Program-made: the position numbers and the translations under genes
Shown: piece after piece, positions 22,131 through 34,949 of the stretch
Layout: every line of letters begins with the position of its first letter
Numbering within the stretch: the stretch's first letter is position 1
The notes under the pieces: generated by a model
Database searches by the model: none
What the model saw: the letters and a program-made list of their open reading frames with translations, nothing else
What the model was told of the DNA's origin: nothing
Assembly (NCBI GenBank): GCA_030737835.1
Contig: JAUJYN010000017.1
Coordinates: 2,418,001-2,482,000, forward strand
DNA: 64,000 bases
Reading direction: 5' to 3'
Source of the DNA: Acorus gramineus
Taxonomy: Eukaryota > Streptophyta > Magnoliopsida > Acorales > Acoraceae

Positions 22131-24577
22131 ATGGAAGTATCAAGGGTTAGGGTCTTCATGAAGTAGGCTTATATGTGTGATAGGAGGTTCCATAATTTAA
22201 TTATGGATCATTGGTTGTGTTTTGTAGATCTCGTAGACCGGACGCGCGGTGATCCGGGTATCGGTGAGTGGTTCGATTCCAATCCCCCCCCCCCTCTCTA
22301 GGGATGCGCTCGACACGCGTAGACGCGCGTCGCGCATCGATGCCCCCCTCCCCCCAAGCTATACTACTTGTGTAGATAAGTAGTATGGCCATGCTTAAGC
22401 TATAATATGTAGATATCTTGCATGCTAGGCTTATATACATGTATTGTATTCATGTATGAATGATTGTGTTGCATGAGCCCCTCTAGTATGGGCATGTATT
22501 GGTTGAAATGTGTATGGATGTATAGAAAATGGTATGCCTTAGGTAGTATTGTAATAATTCTCCCACCATATTAATTGGAATATCGAATAGGATTAAGTCT
22601 GGGTTAATAACGGGCACCTGCCTAATATTCCCTTGTGATAAGACTCGAGGGCGTGGTGTAGCTGTTGCGCCCATGCTAATGGGGCAAAGCTATGACCAGC
22701 TTTATGAGATGATGATCTCTCCCGCCCTCTCCCTCTGAACGAACTGAGTAAGTAGATGCGATTTCCTACTCGACTCAGGTTCATTTGGAATATTGGCATG
22801 CACCTGTTAGTGCGCGAGATCGCGCTTGACCCTTTTCTTTTAAGTTGGCGATATCCAACGCATGTTAGAGTATATTTTGTATGTTTATGTGATTAATGAC
22901 CATGTATGCATGTTGTATGATTTATTATGATGTAAATCTATGATTAGGGAGTATCCCTATGATTAATTGATATGTTATCGTGCATATGGTTCATGCACAT
23001 AACTAAGATTAAATTCTCCTATAAAATATATGCGCATGATTAAAACTAATCAGGCCTATCTGGAATAGGCGTGGGTATGACCCGCTGTCGGGTTGTACCT
23101 TATTAGTTAGAGCGCTAGCGATGTAATCGCCCCGTGCATCTAAGCGATGCACTCGTTTGGAATTCAGGAGAATTCATTACCTTATCGGTTTTGTTAAGCC
23201 GGTAGTGGGGCATTAGGCTAGGCCTACCCGTGCTAGGCGTGTATATGAACCACCTGTTGGGTTATGTGCCTTGAGATTATTTATGCGTGAGAGCAGAGGC
23301 AACCCCCCCTTGTGTCCGAGCGATGCCACTGTGTGGGAGTACAATAGTGTTCGCTCTCTTCGATATGTGATTATCGAGAGTAGTTGATTTCCATGGGTTC
23401 GCTTTGTGAACATGGAATGTTTACTCCCAATGTCGTCCGTGTTGAAGAGGCCCGGGTTGTAGCTGTCCTGACAGAGGGCTCCCATCCGTAGGTACCACCG
23501 ATGCGTTCGGGAGCGTACTGATCGTGGGAGTGTACCAGGTAGAGGCTACCCGGGAGAGGGCTAACGAATGATATTGCGAGCGTGGAATCGTTCTCCCCTT
23601 CGTTGGATCCGATGTAGGAACTCCCCGGCGTTGGGAAAGCTGTCCTGACAGAGGGCTCCCATCTGTAGGTACCACCGATGCGTTCGGAAGGTACTGATCA
23701 TGGGAGTATACCAGGTAGAGGCTACGCGGGGGAAAGGGCTACCGGTGGACCAAGGGTGTAGAGCAGTCTAAGTCTCTTCCAAAAGTCCCAAGAGTCTCCC
23801 TCCGGGAGTGAGGGTGAGGATGAGGTGAAGACACGTCGCCTCGTGACCCATTCATTTTTCGTCCGTTCCCATAGTTGTTGGGTCCGGTCTCGTATCGATG
23901 TTGAAAGACATCATTGGGCGGTTAACTCGATGTAGATGATCCAGTAGTGTTGTGTGGACTAGTAATCCCGGGTCTCCTCGACCAACGGTATGGTCTCTCC
24001 CCAAAAGTCCCAAGAGTCTCCCTCCGGCAGTGAGGGTGAGGTTGGTCGCGCCGCCGCGTGACCCTGTTATCCATGGGTTTCCACCGATGTTTTCCTTGAA
24101 AGGAAAGTGCTTATGTATCGAACTGTTGTATGGTGATTGGTTTGCAGCCACTCACTGAGCTTGGAGCTCACCCCTCGCATACTGTTTCTTTTCAGGGACA
24201 GTGTTGGGCGTGAAGCTGGAGCTTTCTTGTGGCGTGGTCTTATGGGCGTGGAGCGTTCTTCCGGCGGGTGGCGAGTGCGAGGCTGTCAGCAGTCCTAGAG
24301 TCATTGTATGTATTGTAAATCGTCCATGTGGCACAGGTTGTATTTTCTTTGGTCTAGACTTGGCTCTCACAGGACAGTGATTGTGTATTCGAGTCTCTAT
24401 AATGTTTTTGATTTACAGACATTGTTTATATATTATGCTTCCGCTTTTCAGTCAGTTATCATTATCTTTGCTTTGCCACCTTGTGTGTTGTTGTTGGAGT
24501 CTTTATTGACCTCAGGTATTGATAACTGATATTTTATTATTGCCATGTCTCGGGGACGGTTGCCCTGGGGTGTGACA
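22131..24577 (+). mobile_element. C3: C LTR piece, forward
   Basis: The 3' two-thirds of a C LTR. It begins just before an acceptor and 36-nt exon (about 22228-22263) with donor GTGAGTGG, and ends GGTGTGACA at 24577. It aligns with about 8455-10828 of C1. It is directly followed by reverse C sequence (C4), making a large inverted repeat. Confidence 0.75.
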
Positions 24578-26384
24578 CCCTCACCCTCACTCCGGGAATA
24601 AGACTCTTAGGACTTTTGGGGAAAGACCATACCGTTGGTCGAAGAGACGTGGGATTACTGGTCTACACAACACTACTGGATCACCAACCTCACCCTCACC
24701 CTCACTTTTGGAAGGAGACTCTTGGGACTTTTGGGGAGAGACAATACCGTTGGTCGAAGAAACGCGGAACTACTGGTCTACACAAAACTACTGGATCATC
24801 TACATCGAGATAACTGCCCAACTATGCCTTTGAACATCAATACACAACCGGACCCAACAACTATGGGAACGGACAAACAACGAATGAGTCACGCAGCAAT
24901 GTGTCATCACCTCATCCTACACCCTCACCCTTTAGAGGTGACATAGGACTTTTGGAAGAGACTTAGACTGCTCTACACCCTTGGTCCACTGGTAGCCCTT
25001 TCCCTTCGTAGCCTCTACCTGGTATACTCCCACGATCAGTACGCTTCCGAACGCATCACCGCGTGGTACCTACGAATGGGAGCCCTCTGTCAGGACACCT
25101 TTTCCAACGCCGGGAAGTTCCTACATCCGATCCAACGAAGGGGAGAACGATTTCACGCTTGCAATATCATTCGTTTGCCCTCCTCCGGGTAGCCTCTACC
25201 TCGTATACCCCCATGATCAGTACGTTCCCAAACGCATCGGTAGTACCCGCGGATGGGAGCCCTCTGTCAGGACAGCTACAACCCAGGCCGCTTCAACACG
25301 GACGACATTGGGAGGAAACACTCCATGTTCGCAAAGCAAACCCAATGGAAAAACAACTACTCTCGATAATCACACATGATGATATCGAATACTATTGTAC
25401 TCCCACACGGTTGCTTCGCTCGGACACAAGGGGTTGCATCTACTCTCACGCAGAAATAAGCCCAAGGCACATAACCCAACGGGCGGTTCATATACACGCC
25501 TAACTCAGGTAGGCCTAGCTTAATGCCATAACTACTGGCTTAACAAAACCGATAAGATAATGAATTCTCCTGAATTCCAAACGAGTGCATCGCTCGGATG
25601 CACAGGGGCGATTACATCGCTAGCGCTCTAACTAATAAGGTACAACCCGGCAACGGGTCATACCCACGCCTATTTCAGATAGGCATGATCAGTTTTAACA
25701 TGCTCATATATATCCATGAGAATTATATCTTAGTTATGTACATGAACTACATGAACGATACCCTATCAAATAGTTATAGGGATACTCCCTAACTTGGATT
25801 TACATCATAATAAATCATACAACATGCATACATGGCCATTAATCACATAAGCACACAAGGCATAACGTAAGCATGCGTTGGATAACACCAACTTAAAAGG
25901 GAAGGGTCAAGCGCGATCTCGTGCACGAACAAGTGCATGCCAATATCCCAAACGAACCTGAGTCGAGTAGGAAATCGCCTCTACTTACTCAATTCGTGCA
26001 GGGGGAGAGGGCGAGAGAGATCATCATCTCGTGAAGTTGGTCATAGCTTTGCCCCATTAGCATGGGCGCAACAACTACACCACGCCCTCGAGTCTTATCG
26101 CAAGGGAATATTTGACAGGTGCCCGTTATTAACTCAGACTTAATCATGCTGGATATTCCAATTAATATGGTGGGAGTAGTATTACAACACTACCTAAGGC
26201 ATGCCCTATTCTATATATCCATACACATTATAGAAATACATGCCCATACTATAGGGGCGCATGCAATACAATCATTCATACATGGATACAATACATGCCA
26301 TATAATCCTAGCATGCAAGATATCTACCCTATTATAGTTTAAGTATGGCCATACTACTTATCTACATAAGTAGTATAGCTAGGG
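24578..26384 (-). mobile_element. C4 3' LTR, part 1, reverse
   Basis: Reverse C LTR sequence starting within the CCCTCACCCTCAC tract, so the outermost 3' part of the LTR is not present. It is interrupted at 26384/26385 by C5 and resumes at 30010 in matching register, as shown by comparison with C6 around 41231-41260. Reverse element C4 therefore has its 3' LTR here and its internal region at 31346-34037. Confidence 0.75.
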
Positions 26385-29300
26385 TGTCAGGCCCCAGGGT
26401 GGCCGTCCCCGAGACGTGGCAATAATAAAATATCAGCTATCAATATCTTAGGTCAATAAAGACTCCAACAACAACACACGAAGTGGCAAAGCAAGGATAA
26501 TGATAACTGACTGAAAAGCGGAAGCATAATATATAAACAATGTCTGTAAACCAAAAACATTATTACAGACTTGAATACACAATCACTGTCCTGTGAGAGC
26601 CAACTCTAGACCAAAGAAAATACAACCTGTGCCACATGCACGATTTACAATACATACAATGACTCTAGGACTGCTGACAGCCTCGCACTCGCCACCTGCC
26701 GGAAGAACGCTCCACGCCCATAAGACCACGCCACAGGAAAGCTCCAGCTCCACACCCAACACTGCCCCTGAAAAGAAACAGTATGCGAGGGGTGAGCTAC
26801 AAGCTCAGTGAGTGGCTGGAAACCAATCACCATACAACAGTTCAATACATAAACAATTCCCTTTCAAGGCAAACATGGGTGGAAACCCATGGATAACAGG
26901 GTCACGCGGCGGCGCGACCAACCTCACCCTCACCCTCACTCCCGGAGGGAGACTCTTGGGACTTTTGGGGAGAGACCATACCGTTGGTCGAGGAGACCCA
27001 GGATTACTGGTCCACACAACACTACTGGAACATCTACATCAGGATTACTGCCCAACGATGTCTTTGAACATCGATACACAACCGGACCCAACAACTATGG
27101 GAACGGACGAACAACGAATGGGTCACGCGGTGATGTGTCTTCACCTCATCCTCACCCTCACCCCTTAGAGGTGACATAGGACTTTTGGAAGAGACTTAGA
27201 CAGCTCTACACCCTTGGTCCACCGGTAGCCCTTTCCCCGGGTAGCCTCTACCTGGTATACTCCCACGATCAGTACGCTTCCAGACGAATCGGTGGAACCT
27301 ACGGATGGGAGCCCTCTGTCAGGACAACTTTCCGAACGCCATGGAGTTCCTACATCGGATCCAACGAAGGGGAGAACGATTCCACGCTCGCAATATCATT
27401 CGTTAGCCCTCTCCCGGGTAGCCTCTACCTGGTATACTCCCACGATCAGTACGCTCCCGAATGCATCGGTGGTACCTACGGATGGGAGCCCTCTGTCAGG
27501 ACAGCTACAACCCAGGCCTCTTCAACACGGACAACATTGGGAGTAAACATTCCATGTTCGCAAAGAGAACCCAATGGAAAAACACTACACTCGATAATCA
27601 CATATTGATGATAGCGAACACTATTGTACTCCCACACGGTTGCGTCGCTCGGACACAGGGGGGTGTCACGCCCCAACTACCGGCTTAACAATCCGATAAG
27701 ATAATGAATTCTCCTGAATTCCAAACGAGTGCATCGCTCGGATGCACGGGGCGATTACATCGCTAGCGCTCTAACTAATAAGGTACAACCCGACAGCGGG
27801 TCATACCCACGCCTATTTCAGATAGGCCTGATTAGTTTTAACATGCGCATATATTTTATAGGAGAATTTAATCTTAGTTATGTGCATGAACCATATGCAC
27901 AATCATCTAATAATTATAGGGACACTCCCTAACATGGATTACATCATAATAATTCATACAACATGCATACATAGTCATTAATCACATAAACATACAAAAT
28001 ATACTCTTAACATCCGTTGGATATCGCCAACTTAAAAGAAAGGGGCAAGCGCGATCTCGCGCACTAACAGGTGCATGCCAATATTCCAAACGAACCTGAG
28101 TCGAGTAGGAAATCGCATCTACTTACTCAGTTCGTTCAGAGGGAGAGGGCGGGGGAGATCATCATCTCATGAAGCTGGTCATAGCTTTGCCCCATTAGCA
28201 TGGGCGCAACAACTACACCACGCCCTCGAGTCTTATCGCAAGGGAATATTAGGCAGGTGCCCGTTATTAACCCAGACTTATTCATGTTCGATATTCCAAT
28301 TATTATGATGGGAGTATTATTACAATACTACCTAAGGCATGCCATATTCTGTACATCCATACACATTATCAAAAATACATGCCCATACTAAAGGGACGCA
28401 TGCAACGCAATCATTCATACATGGATACAATACAAGTATATAAGCCTAGCATGCGAGATATCTACATATTATAGCTTAAGCATGGCCATACTACTTATCT
28501 ACACAAGTAGTATAGCTAGGGGGGCCCCATCGATGCGCGACGCGCGACTACGCGCATCGAGCGCATCCCGAGTGGGGGGGGGGATTGGATCGAACCACTC
28601 ACCTAACGAGCGCACGGCTCGCGAAACGCAAGAGGGCGAAAACAATTGAATCCGAAGCATGATACCAATCCGCCAAGAATCATCCAATCCCGAAATTGAC
28701 CCATGGTTTGGGTTGGGCTATAACAAGGTGCTCGATACCCCGAAACACACCCCGAACGGGTCCGAATACTGCAAGCACGCCCCCGAGCACCGCGTGCACG
28801 CGGCCCACGCACTCCGCACGCATCGGTGAACGCCCAGCACGCCCTCGAGCACTCCGTGCACGCTGCCCACGCACTCCGCACGCATCGGACAACGCCAAGC
28901 ACGCCCTCGAGCACCTCGTGCACGCTGCCCACGCACTCCGCATGCATCGGACAACGCCAAGCACGTCCTCGAGCACCTCGTGCACGCTGCCCACGCACTC
29001 CGCATGCATCGGACAACACAAGTTCAAGTGATGCATGAGGAACCTCATTTGAAAGAAGAGGAGAAAAGGCATATAAGGTTCACTCACACATACTCACAAA
29101 CGGGTGGCGTACACACATACACAACACATAACACATGAACATGGGCTTCTCTCCCTCATCCTCTTCAATTCCATGCATGCACAACAACAACACAAGGCTA
29201 GGGAGCTTCCACTCCTCCCCATCAGCTGCAAAAGACGTGGCTGAACCCAACACGGGGAGCGGGAGGTCCATACGCGGCTCCGGCACGCCCACACGCCACC

Positions 29301-30009
29301 GCTCCACCTTTATCACCATCGACGCCCCGAACCTCCCTTCAAACAAACAACATACCAAGACATCCGAAGAGGGGACTTCAACACCACCTCCACTTTATCT
29401 TCTTCATTTTTCATAGACGGAGGGCTGGTCGGGAGTGTTAGGCGAGAGTGACAATCGGGCTATTAAATAGCCAAAAGAGGGATTCAAATGACAAAATAGT
29501 CCCTGACCAGAAATTTCTGGACAGGCTTCACTCGAACAGCCATAACTTCCTCCATATAGCTCCGAATTTCACAATTCAAAGTCCGCTGGAAATCCACGAA
29601 GATTATCTACAACTTTCATGTTTATGCCAAGATCAAATAATCCCTCCAGATATTCCGAAATGAGGGCTAAACATTGGACAGGGCTGCTGCCAGAATTTTT
29701 CATCACCGTGGTATACTTGGAAAAATATCCATAACTTTTACTACATGAATCCAATTGATCTAATTCCACTTTTGTATGAAAGCTAACTCAAAACTGAGCA
29801 TCTCATAATTAAATCATATTTAAACCTCTTCATCTTGGATTTTAACAAAATTAAATCTAAATACCAAATCGGAAATGCATAACTTCTAGGAGACAATTAT
29901 GTAGCCAAATTTTCAATCAGAGCTTTCCAACTTCTGTAGGTGGCTAAAACCCAAAATTTTAGGGACTCCGATCGAAAAATATAAGGCTCCAATTGACACA
30001 GGCATAACA
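26385..30009 (-). mobile_element. C5: C LTR, reverse, nested in C4
   Basis: A full-span reverse C LTR (about 3.6 kb) from TGTCAGGCCCC to GGCATAACA with no adjoining internal region, so it behaves as a solo LTR. It contains a 62-bp tandem repeat block (28770-29021) and the usual G-quadruplex tract and hairpins in reverse. It closely resembles C9 (44717-48473), including the variable GC-rich block. I cannot recognise a clean target-site duplication at its edges. Confidence 0.75.
28770..29021 (-). repeat. 62-bp tandem repeat, about four copies (C5)
   Basis: The unit contains GAGCACCTCGTGCACGCTGC followed by CCACGCACTCCGCATGCATC, and is repeated about four times with few differences. The same block recurs in C9 at about 47194-47440. 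Because 62 is not a multiple of three, it opens long frames on both strands that are not genes. Confidence 0.85.
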
Positions 30010-31345
30010 ATCGATGCGCGACGCACGACTACGCGCGTCGAGCGCATCTCGAGGGGTTGGATCAAACCACTCACCACAACCCGGGACCTCGCGCATCCCA
30101 TCCGATGAGATCTGCAAGGTAAGGGCATCAAATTTGGTGAGTAACATCACATTATAACACTTAGAAATTACTATAAATACCAAAGACTTAGACATGCACG
30201 CATACGGGCTCGCACACATGCGAGCACGCACGCACGCACGCATGATCGAGTACCCCAGCACCTACCCGAGCCCCTAGGCAGCCCCACGCGTGCCCCTGCA
30301 CGCGCGCGCATGCGCACGCACGCGCACGCGCACACTGGCGTCCAGCTGCGTTCCCAGACGCGCTGCCCCAAGCGCGCACCGCGCGTGCTACTAGTGCACG
30401 CGCCCGCTTGCGCCCCTCTGCGCGCGCGTCTGCGCCCGTACGCGAACGGACAGACCCGCGCGCGCGAGCCTAGCCCTCCCCCCATGCCCCCTCATGCACC
30501 CAACTCAAAACACCTCACATGCATGCCCTCCCACCCCCCCTAACATGCATTTAAACCAATAAAGAAGAGGGAAAACTCACCAAAAGAGAGGGGGAGGGAA
30601 GGGGGAGATGTAGGGGCTCGCAAGCGCACCCTTGACCACCTCGACCGCCACCACCACTACCACCACCTCCATCTTTGCTTCTCTTCTTCATGGCTGAACC
30701 AAAGGGGAGGGGAAAGAAAATCAGGGGATCCACCATGGGAGGAGGAGAGGGAGGAGAAACAATCAACATTACAATGCATGCACACACACTCACCTAGTCT
30801 TGCACTTGCACTTCCTCTTCTTGCTCCATCTTCTTCTCCTTGGCATTTCATCAAACACATGGGGGATGTGTGAAAGAGAGAAAGAGAGCCAAAGAGAGGG
30901 AGACGTAGGGAGTGGGAGAGAGAGAGAGAGATTTTTCTCACTGGGGGGGGGGTAAACCTAACCTAAACTCACCCACTAACACACTAACTAACCAAGTGGT
31001 TGCTTCACCACTAAGCAAAGAGGGGTAAGGTTACCAAAGGTCACCACATCCTCAAAATATCTCACACTATTCGACTAATCAAACCAGGAACTCTCAAAAC
31101 CCGGATACAGTTCAGAACTGCATATTTTCAAAACGTTACCAGAATTTGATGAAATTTTTATGGGCAGTACAAAACGATACCAGGACCCATAATATGCAGT
31201 TAGATTTTCAATCAGAGTATTCTAACCCCCACAGGTAGCTAAAAGCCAAAATTTTAGCGACTCCGATAAAAAAAAATAAGGCCCTAAATGACCCAGATGC
31301 GACCAAGGCTTAACCGAAATGGCTCAATATGACACAAGCATAACA
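30010..31345 (-). mobile_element. C4 3' LTR, part 2, reverse
   Basis: Continuation of the C4 LTR after C5. It covers the predicted leader exon in reverse (near 30075-30115), the GC-rich block (30180-30480), a splice-donor-like region near 30560-30580, and the LTR start in reverse (CATAACA at 31345). The reverse polypurine tract follows at once. Confidence 0.75.
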
Positions 31346-31364
31346 TTCCCCCCCCCCCCCCCTT
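31346..31364 (-). other. polypurine tract of C4, reverse
   Basis: On the plus strand it reads TT, a run of about 15 C, then TTAGG. In reverse this is the AAGG...GGAA polypurine tract directly before the LTR start. The G run is about twice as long as in C1 (7049-7060). Confidence 0.8.
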
Positions 31365-33534
31365 AGGAAATTTAGTCCTCAAAATTTAAGGAAACCCAAA
31401 TGGAAGACCGAATGTAGCAAGTATCACGCATAGACCTTTTGCTTCCAAGTGGTCTATGCACCAGACTGGCGCTACCAACACACTCTAATCAAAGGAACGG
31501 TCTTAGCGTGGAGCCTCTTCTCATGTTGGTCCTTGACCTTGATCCACTGCTCCATGAACGACAAATCCAGCTCGAGGATGAGGCGGTCGAACAGAATGAC
31601 ATGAGCAGGATCGTGGACATAACGCCACAGCCATGAAACAAGGACGACGTCGTGGGCATGAGCCAGTTGTGGGGGAAAGGCTACATGACAAGCCACCTCC
31701 CTAATCCACTCAATGACGAGAAACAGTCCCATTGAAGAGCCAACTCAGCTTGCCCCGAACGTCGAAACAGAGGATGCCCTTAAACTGGGACACCTTCAGG
31801 AAAACATGGTCGCCAAACCCGAAGGTAAGCTCCTGGCGACGATGACCTGCGTAGCCCTTCTGTCGGTTCTGGGAGGTGCGGATGCACACATGAACCAACC
31901 TGGCCACTGCAAGGTCAAATAAATAACTTGTGGCCCCTCCAACTGGCGCTCCTCAACCGTCCCAACACAAGGGAGGTATAAAACTGCGCCTGTAGAGTGC
32001 CTTTTACAGTACCATGCTCGAATGGCAGTTGTCTTGTAGGCATACCCCAACAAATGGGTGGTGCCTCACCCAACTGCCCTTATCATCGAGCACGCAGGCA
32101 CTTAGCATGTCCTCCAAGGTCTGAATCGTCCTCTTTGTCTGGCTGTCCATCGGCGATGAAACGCTATACTTAAATGGAGGCTCGCGCCAAAGCCTACCGA
32201 GGCTGCGCCACAACCTCAAAGTAACCCTCGCGTCTCAACCTAAAATAGCGCCGACCGGAGTGCCATGAAGACGAACAATCGCGAAGGTGAAAACCCACGT
32301 CAAAGCATCCAGAGACTCAATCAGTTGGATTTGGGAGGGAAGCGCGGACTTAGTCAGTCGGTCAATGATCACCTAGACGGCGTCGTGACCCGAATGTGAC
32401 ATTAGCGAGTCCGCAACAATCCCTGATAACCCACTCCCATGTCCACTGAGGAATCTCCATGGACTGACGCTTTCCAACGCGATGATGATTATTCGAACTT
32501 TGCTTGAGGGCATGCCAAACTGGGGAAACAAGGTCACCCATATCGCCTTCACATCTCGCTACTAGCAATTTCAACGAAGACTATCACAAGTAGTCCACGG
32601 AGGACCAATAAAACTTTTGAGATCCATGAAGGCATCCGGCGCATTCGTCAACCCCGACGGTAGTACTTAAAACTCTTAGTGCCCGAAACGGTCATCTAGA
32701 GGATGTCCAACTTTGGGATCTCCAACTTGTGGTACCCTTGTGCGAAGATCGATCTAACAGCAGACACTCGCTCCCAGAGCTGGTCAAATAGATCATCAAT
32801 TCACAGTAAGGGGTACCTGATCTTCAACCCTCACGGGAAGATCAAAACAACACCTCGAACAATTAAGTCCACATTCTGCTCCTCGAGCATGGCTGGTGCT
32901 CATGATGACACTTACACGCTTGGTAAGCCGCTCAACCGCACTTAATCCACAAGACACGCAATAAGGGGGGTCGTCGAACCTCGACAATGCCTATGCGACG
33001 TCATCTATCTGATAAGGCGGTTGAGTCCCATCACGAACGTTAGCATCGCATCTCCTCGTTTACGACCCATGTGGGGGCAAAACACGACAGTATCGCGAAC
33101 TGTGCTTCACATGCCGCCAGAGATAGGTCGCTCAACTATAACCATTGAAACTCCAGCATCCTGCACTCAATGGGCAGATTCATCACGGGGAGTCCACGCT
33201 CTCGACATCATCCAGTAGCACTCTCCCGGTGTGGCTCTACCTAGTAGCCTCCCAAGCCCACTATCTCTGCCATATGGGTGCACCAACAAGCATAGTATCT
33301 GGGAGCACCTCACAAGGCTCTGGCCTCAACCGGGCAGCTACAATACACAATGATATATCGAAGCGACTCCAGATGCCACTATGGAACCCTGTCCACAAGT
33401 GATCGCCCACCAAGCTGCAATAAGACGCACCCAATCCCGATCGTACGCATCACCACTCGCTACAGCACCTTCCAAGTGAGAGGAAAAATCAATCATCACG
33501 TAGATGCTTCAAAGGTATTCCTTGACTGGGAAAA

Positions 33535-33645
33535 GAACCCCTTGGGAGGGCACCATGAGGTCCCGATATAGGATATCCCGACAACCAAACAAGGAACACG
33601 GAGTACCCTAGCCCGGGTCTCAACGATGACCCCGCAAGGCCCCTT
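33535..33645 (-). repeat. A1-LTR module inside C internal region
   Basis: About 110 bases here match, in reverse, the module found in A1 LTRs at about 1183-1300, 13393-13505 and 52991-53103. Landmarks are GAGACCCGGGCTAGGGTAC and TTCCTTGTTTGGTTG. It is absent from A2 LTRs. Confidence 0.75.
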
Positions 33646-34037
33646 AATCCTGAGTAGGAAGACTGGAAGAAGACATCACCCCTTAATGAGCAATACGCCA
33701 CATCCTCAAAACTTGAAACTGGCGCTGCACGCGAACTCCATGGTTACCAGCAATACCGATGCACGGGAAAGAAGCTCCATTATCGAGACGCAATCCATAC
33801 CTTAGAAATTGCAACCAATTCATCACTATCATACTACTGGGCTGGAATCTCCTACCCAAGCCTTAATCCCACAACAAGGGATCCAACAACTGACCCTGTT
33901 TAGTCGACCTAGTCGACAAATTAAGGGTGGGTCCAGGGGTGGCCACGTCCATGTCCACGAATGCGAGGAGGCATGTCAGCAACCTAAGATAAACTTCTAA
34001 AACAAGAGTACTTGGATGTCAATCCTACGACTCATCA

Positions 34038-34949
34038 TGTCACGCCCCAGGGCGGCCATCCCTGAGACGCGGCAATAATGAAGTATCAACTATCAATACT
34101 TGAGGTCAACTAAGACCCCCACAACAACACACAAGGTGGCAAAGCAAAGATAATGATAACTGACTGAAAAGCGGAAGCATAAGATATCAACAGTGTCTGT
34201 AAACCAAAAACATTATTACAGACTCGAATACACAATCACTGTCCTGTGAGAGCCAAGTCTAGTCCAAATAAAATACAACCTGTGCCACATGCATGATTTA
34301 CAATACATAAAATGACTCTAGGACTACTGACAGCCTCGCACTCGCCACCCGTCGGAAGAACGCTCCACGCCCATAAGACCACGCCACAGGGAAGCTCCAG
34401 CTCCACGCCCAACACTGCCCCTGAAAAGAAACAGTATGCGAGGGGTGAGCTACAAGCTCAGTGAGTGGCTGGAAACCAATCACCAATACAACAGTTCAAT
34501 ACTAAAGCAATTTCCTTTCAAGAAAAACATGGGTGGAAACCCAATGGATAACAGGGTCACGCGGCGGCGCGACCAACCTCACCCTCACCCTCACTCCCGG
34601 AGGAAGACTCTTGGGACTTTTGGGGAGAGACCATACCGTTGGTCAAAGAGACGCGGAATTACTGGTCTACACAACACTATTGGATCACCAACCTCACCCT
34701 CACCCTCACTCCCGGAGGGAGACTCTTGGGACTTTTGGGGAGAGACCATACCGTTGGTCGAAGAGACGCGGAATTACTAGTTCACGCAACACTATTGGAT
34801 CATCTACATCGAGATAACTGTCCAACAATGTCTTTGAACATCGATACGAAACCGGACCCAACAACTATTGGAACGGACGAACAACGAATGGGTCACGCGG
34901 CGACGTGTCTTCACCTCATCCTCACCCTCACCCTTTAGAGGTGACATAG
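34038..34949 (-). mobile_element. C6 LTR, part 1, reverse
   Basis: A reverse C LTR starting TGTCACGCCCC at 34038, interrupted at 34949 by the A2 solo LTR and resuming at 39995. It adjoins the C4 internal region, and its GC-rich block is of the same subtype as C4's. It may therefore be the 5' LTR of the same reverse element, although no primer site is visible between them. Confidence 0.75.
34945..34949. repeat. target-site duplication CATAG, left copy
   Basis: CATAG here and at 39995-39999 exactly brackets the A2 solo LTR. The C6 sequence continues from one side to the other. Confidence 0.9.

Larger units (their letters stand above)
31346..34037 (-). pseudogene. C4 internal region: decayed Tekay-like remnant, reverse
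   Basis: Minus-strand counterpart of the C1 internal region. From left to right it shows C-terminal integrase-side stretches (31430-31900, the KTVPLI and YVHDPAHVI regions), an integrase-core-like part (about 31990-32480) and RT-like parts (about 32600-32790). It matches C1 closely up to about 33190 and then extends a further 850 bases that C1 lacks. At 33535-33645 it holds a segment matching the A1 LTR module. I see no primer site next to the LTR at 34038. There are many breaks and no gene. Confidence 0.7.

Noticed and set aside
28770-29021. CRISPR-like regular repeats
   Set aside because: Units are directly adjacent with no unique spacers, they lie in a plant LTR, and there are no cas genes.
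28596-29090. Cys/Arg/Ala-rich repeat proteins over the 62-bp array, and the same over 47023-47510
   Set aside because: The 62-bp tandem unit opens frames on both strands, and similar peptides appear in all of them. There is no sign of coding constraint.
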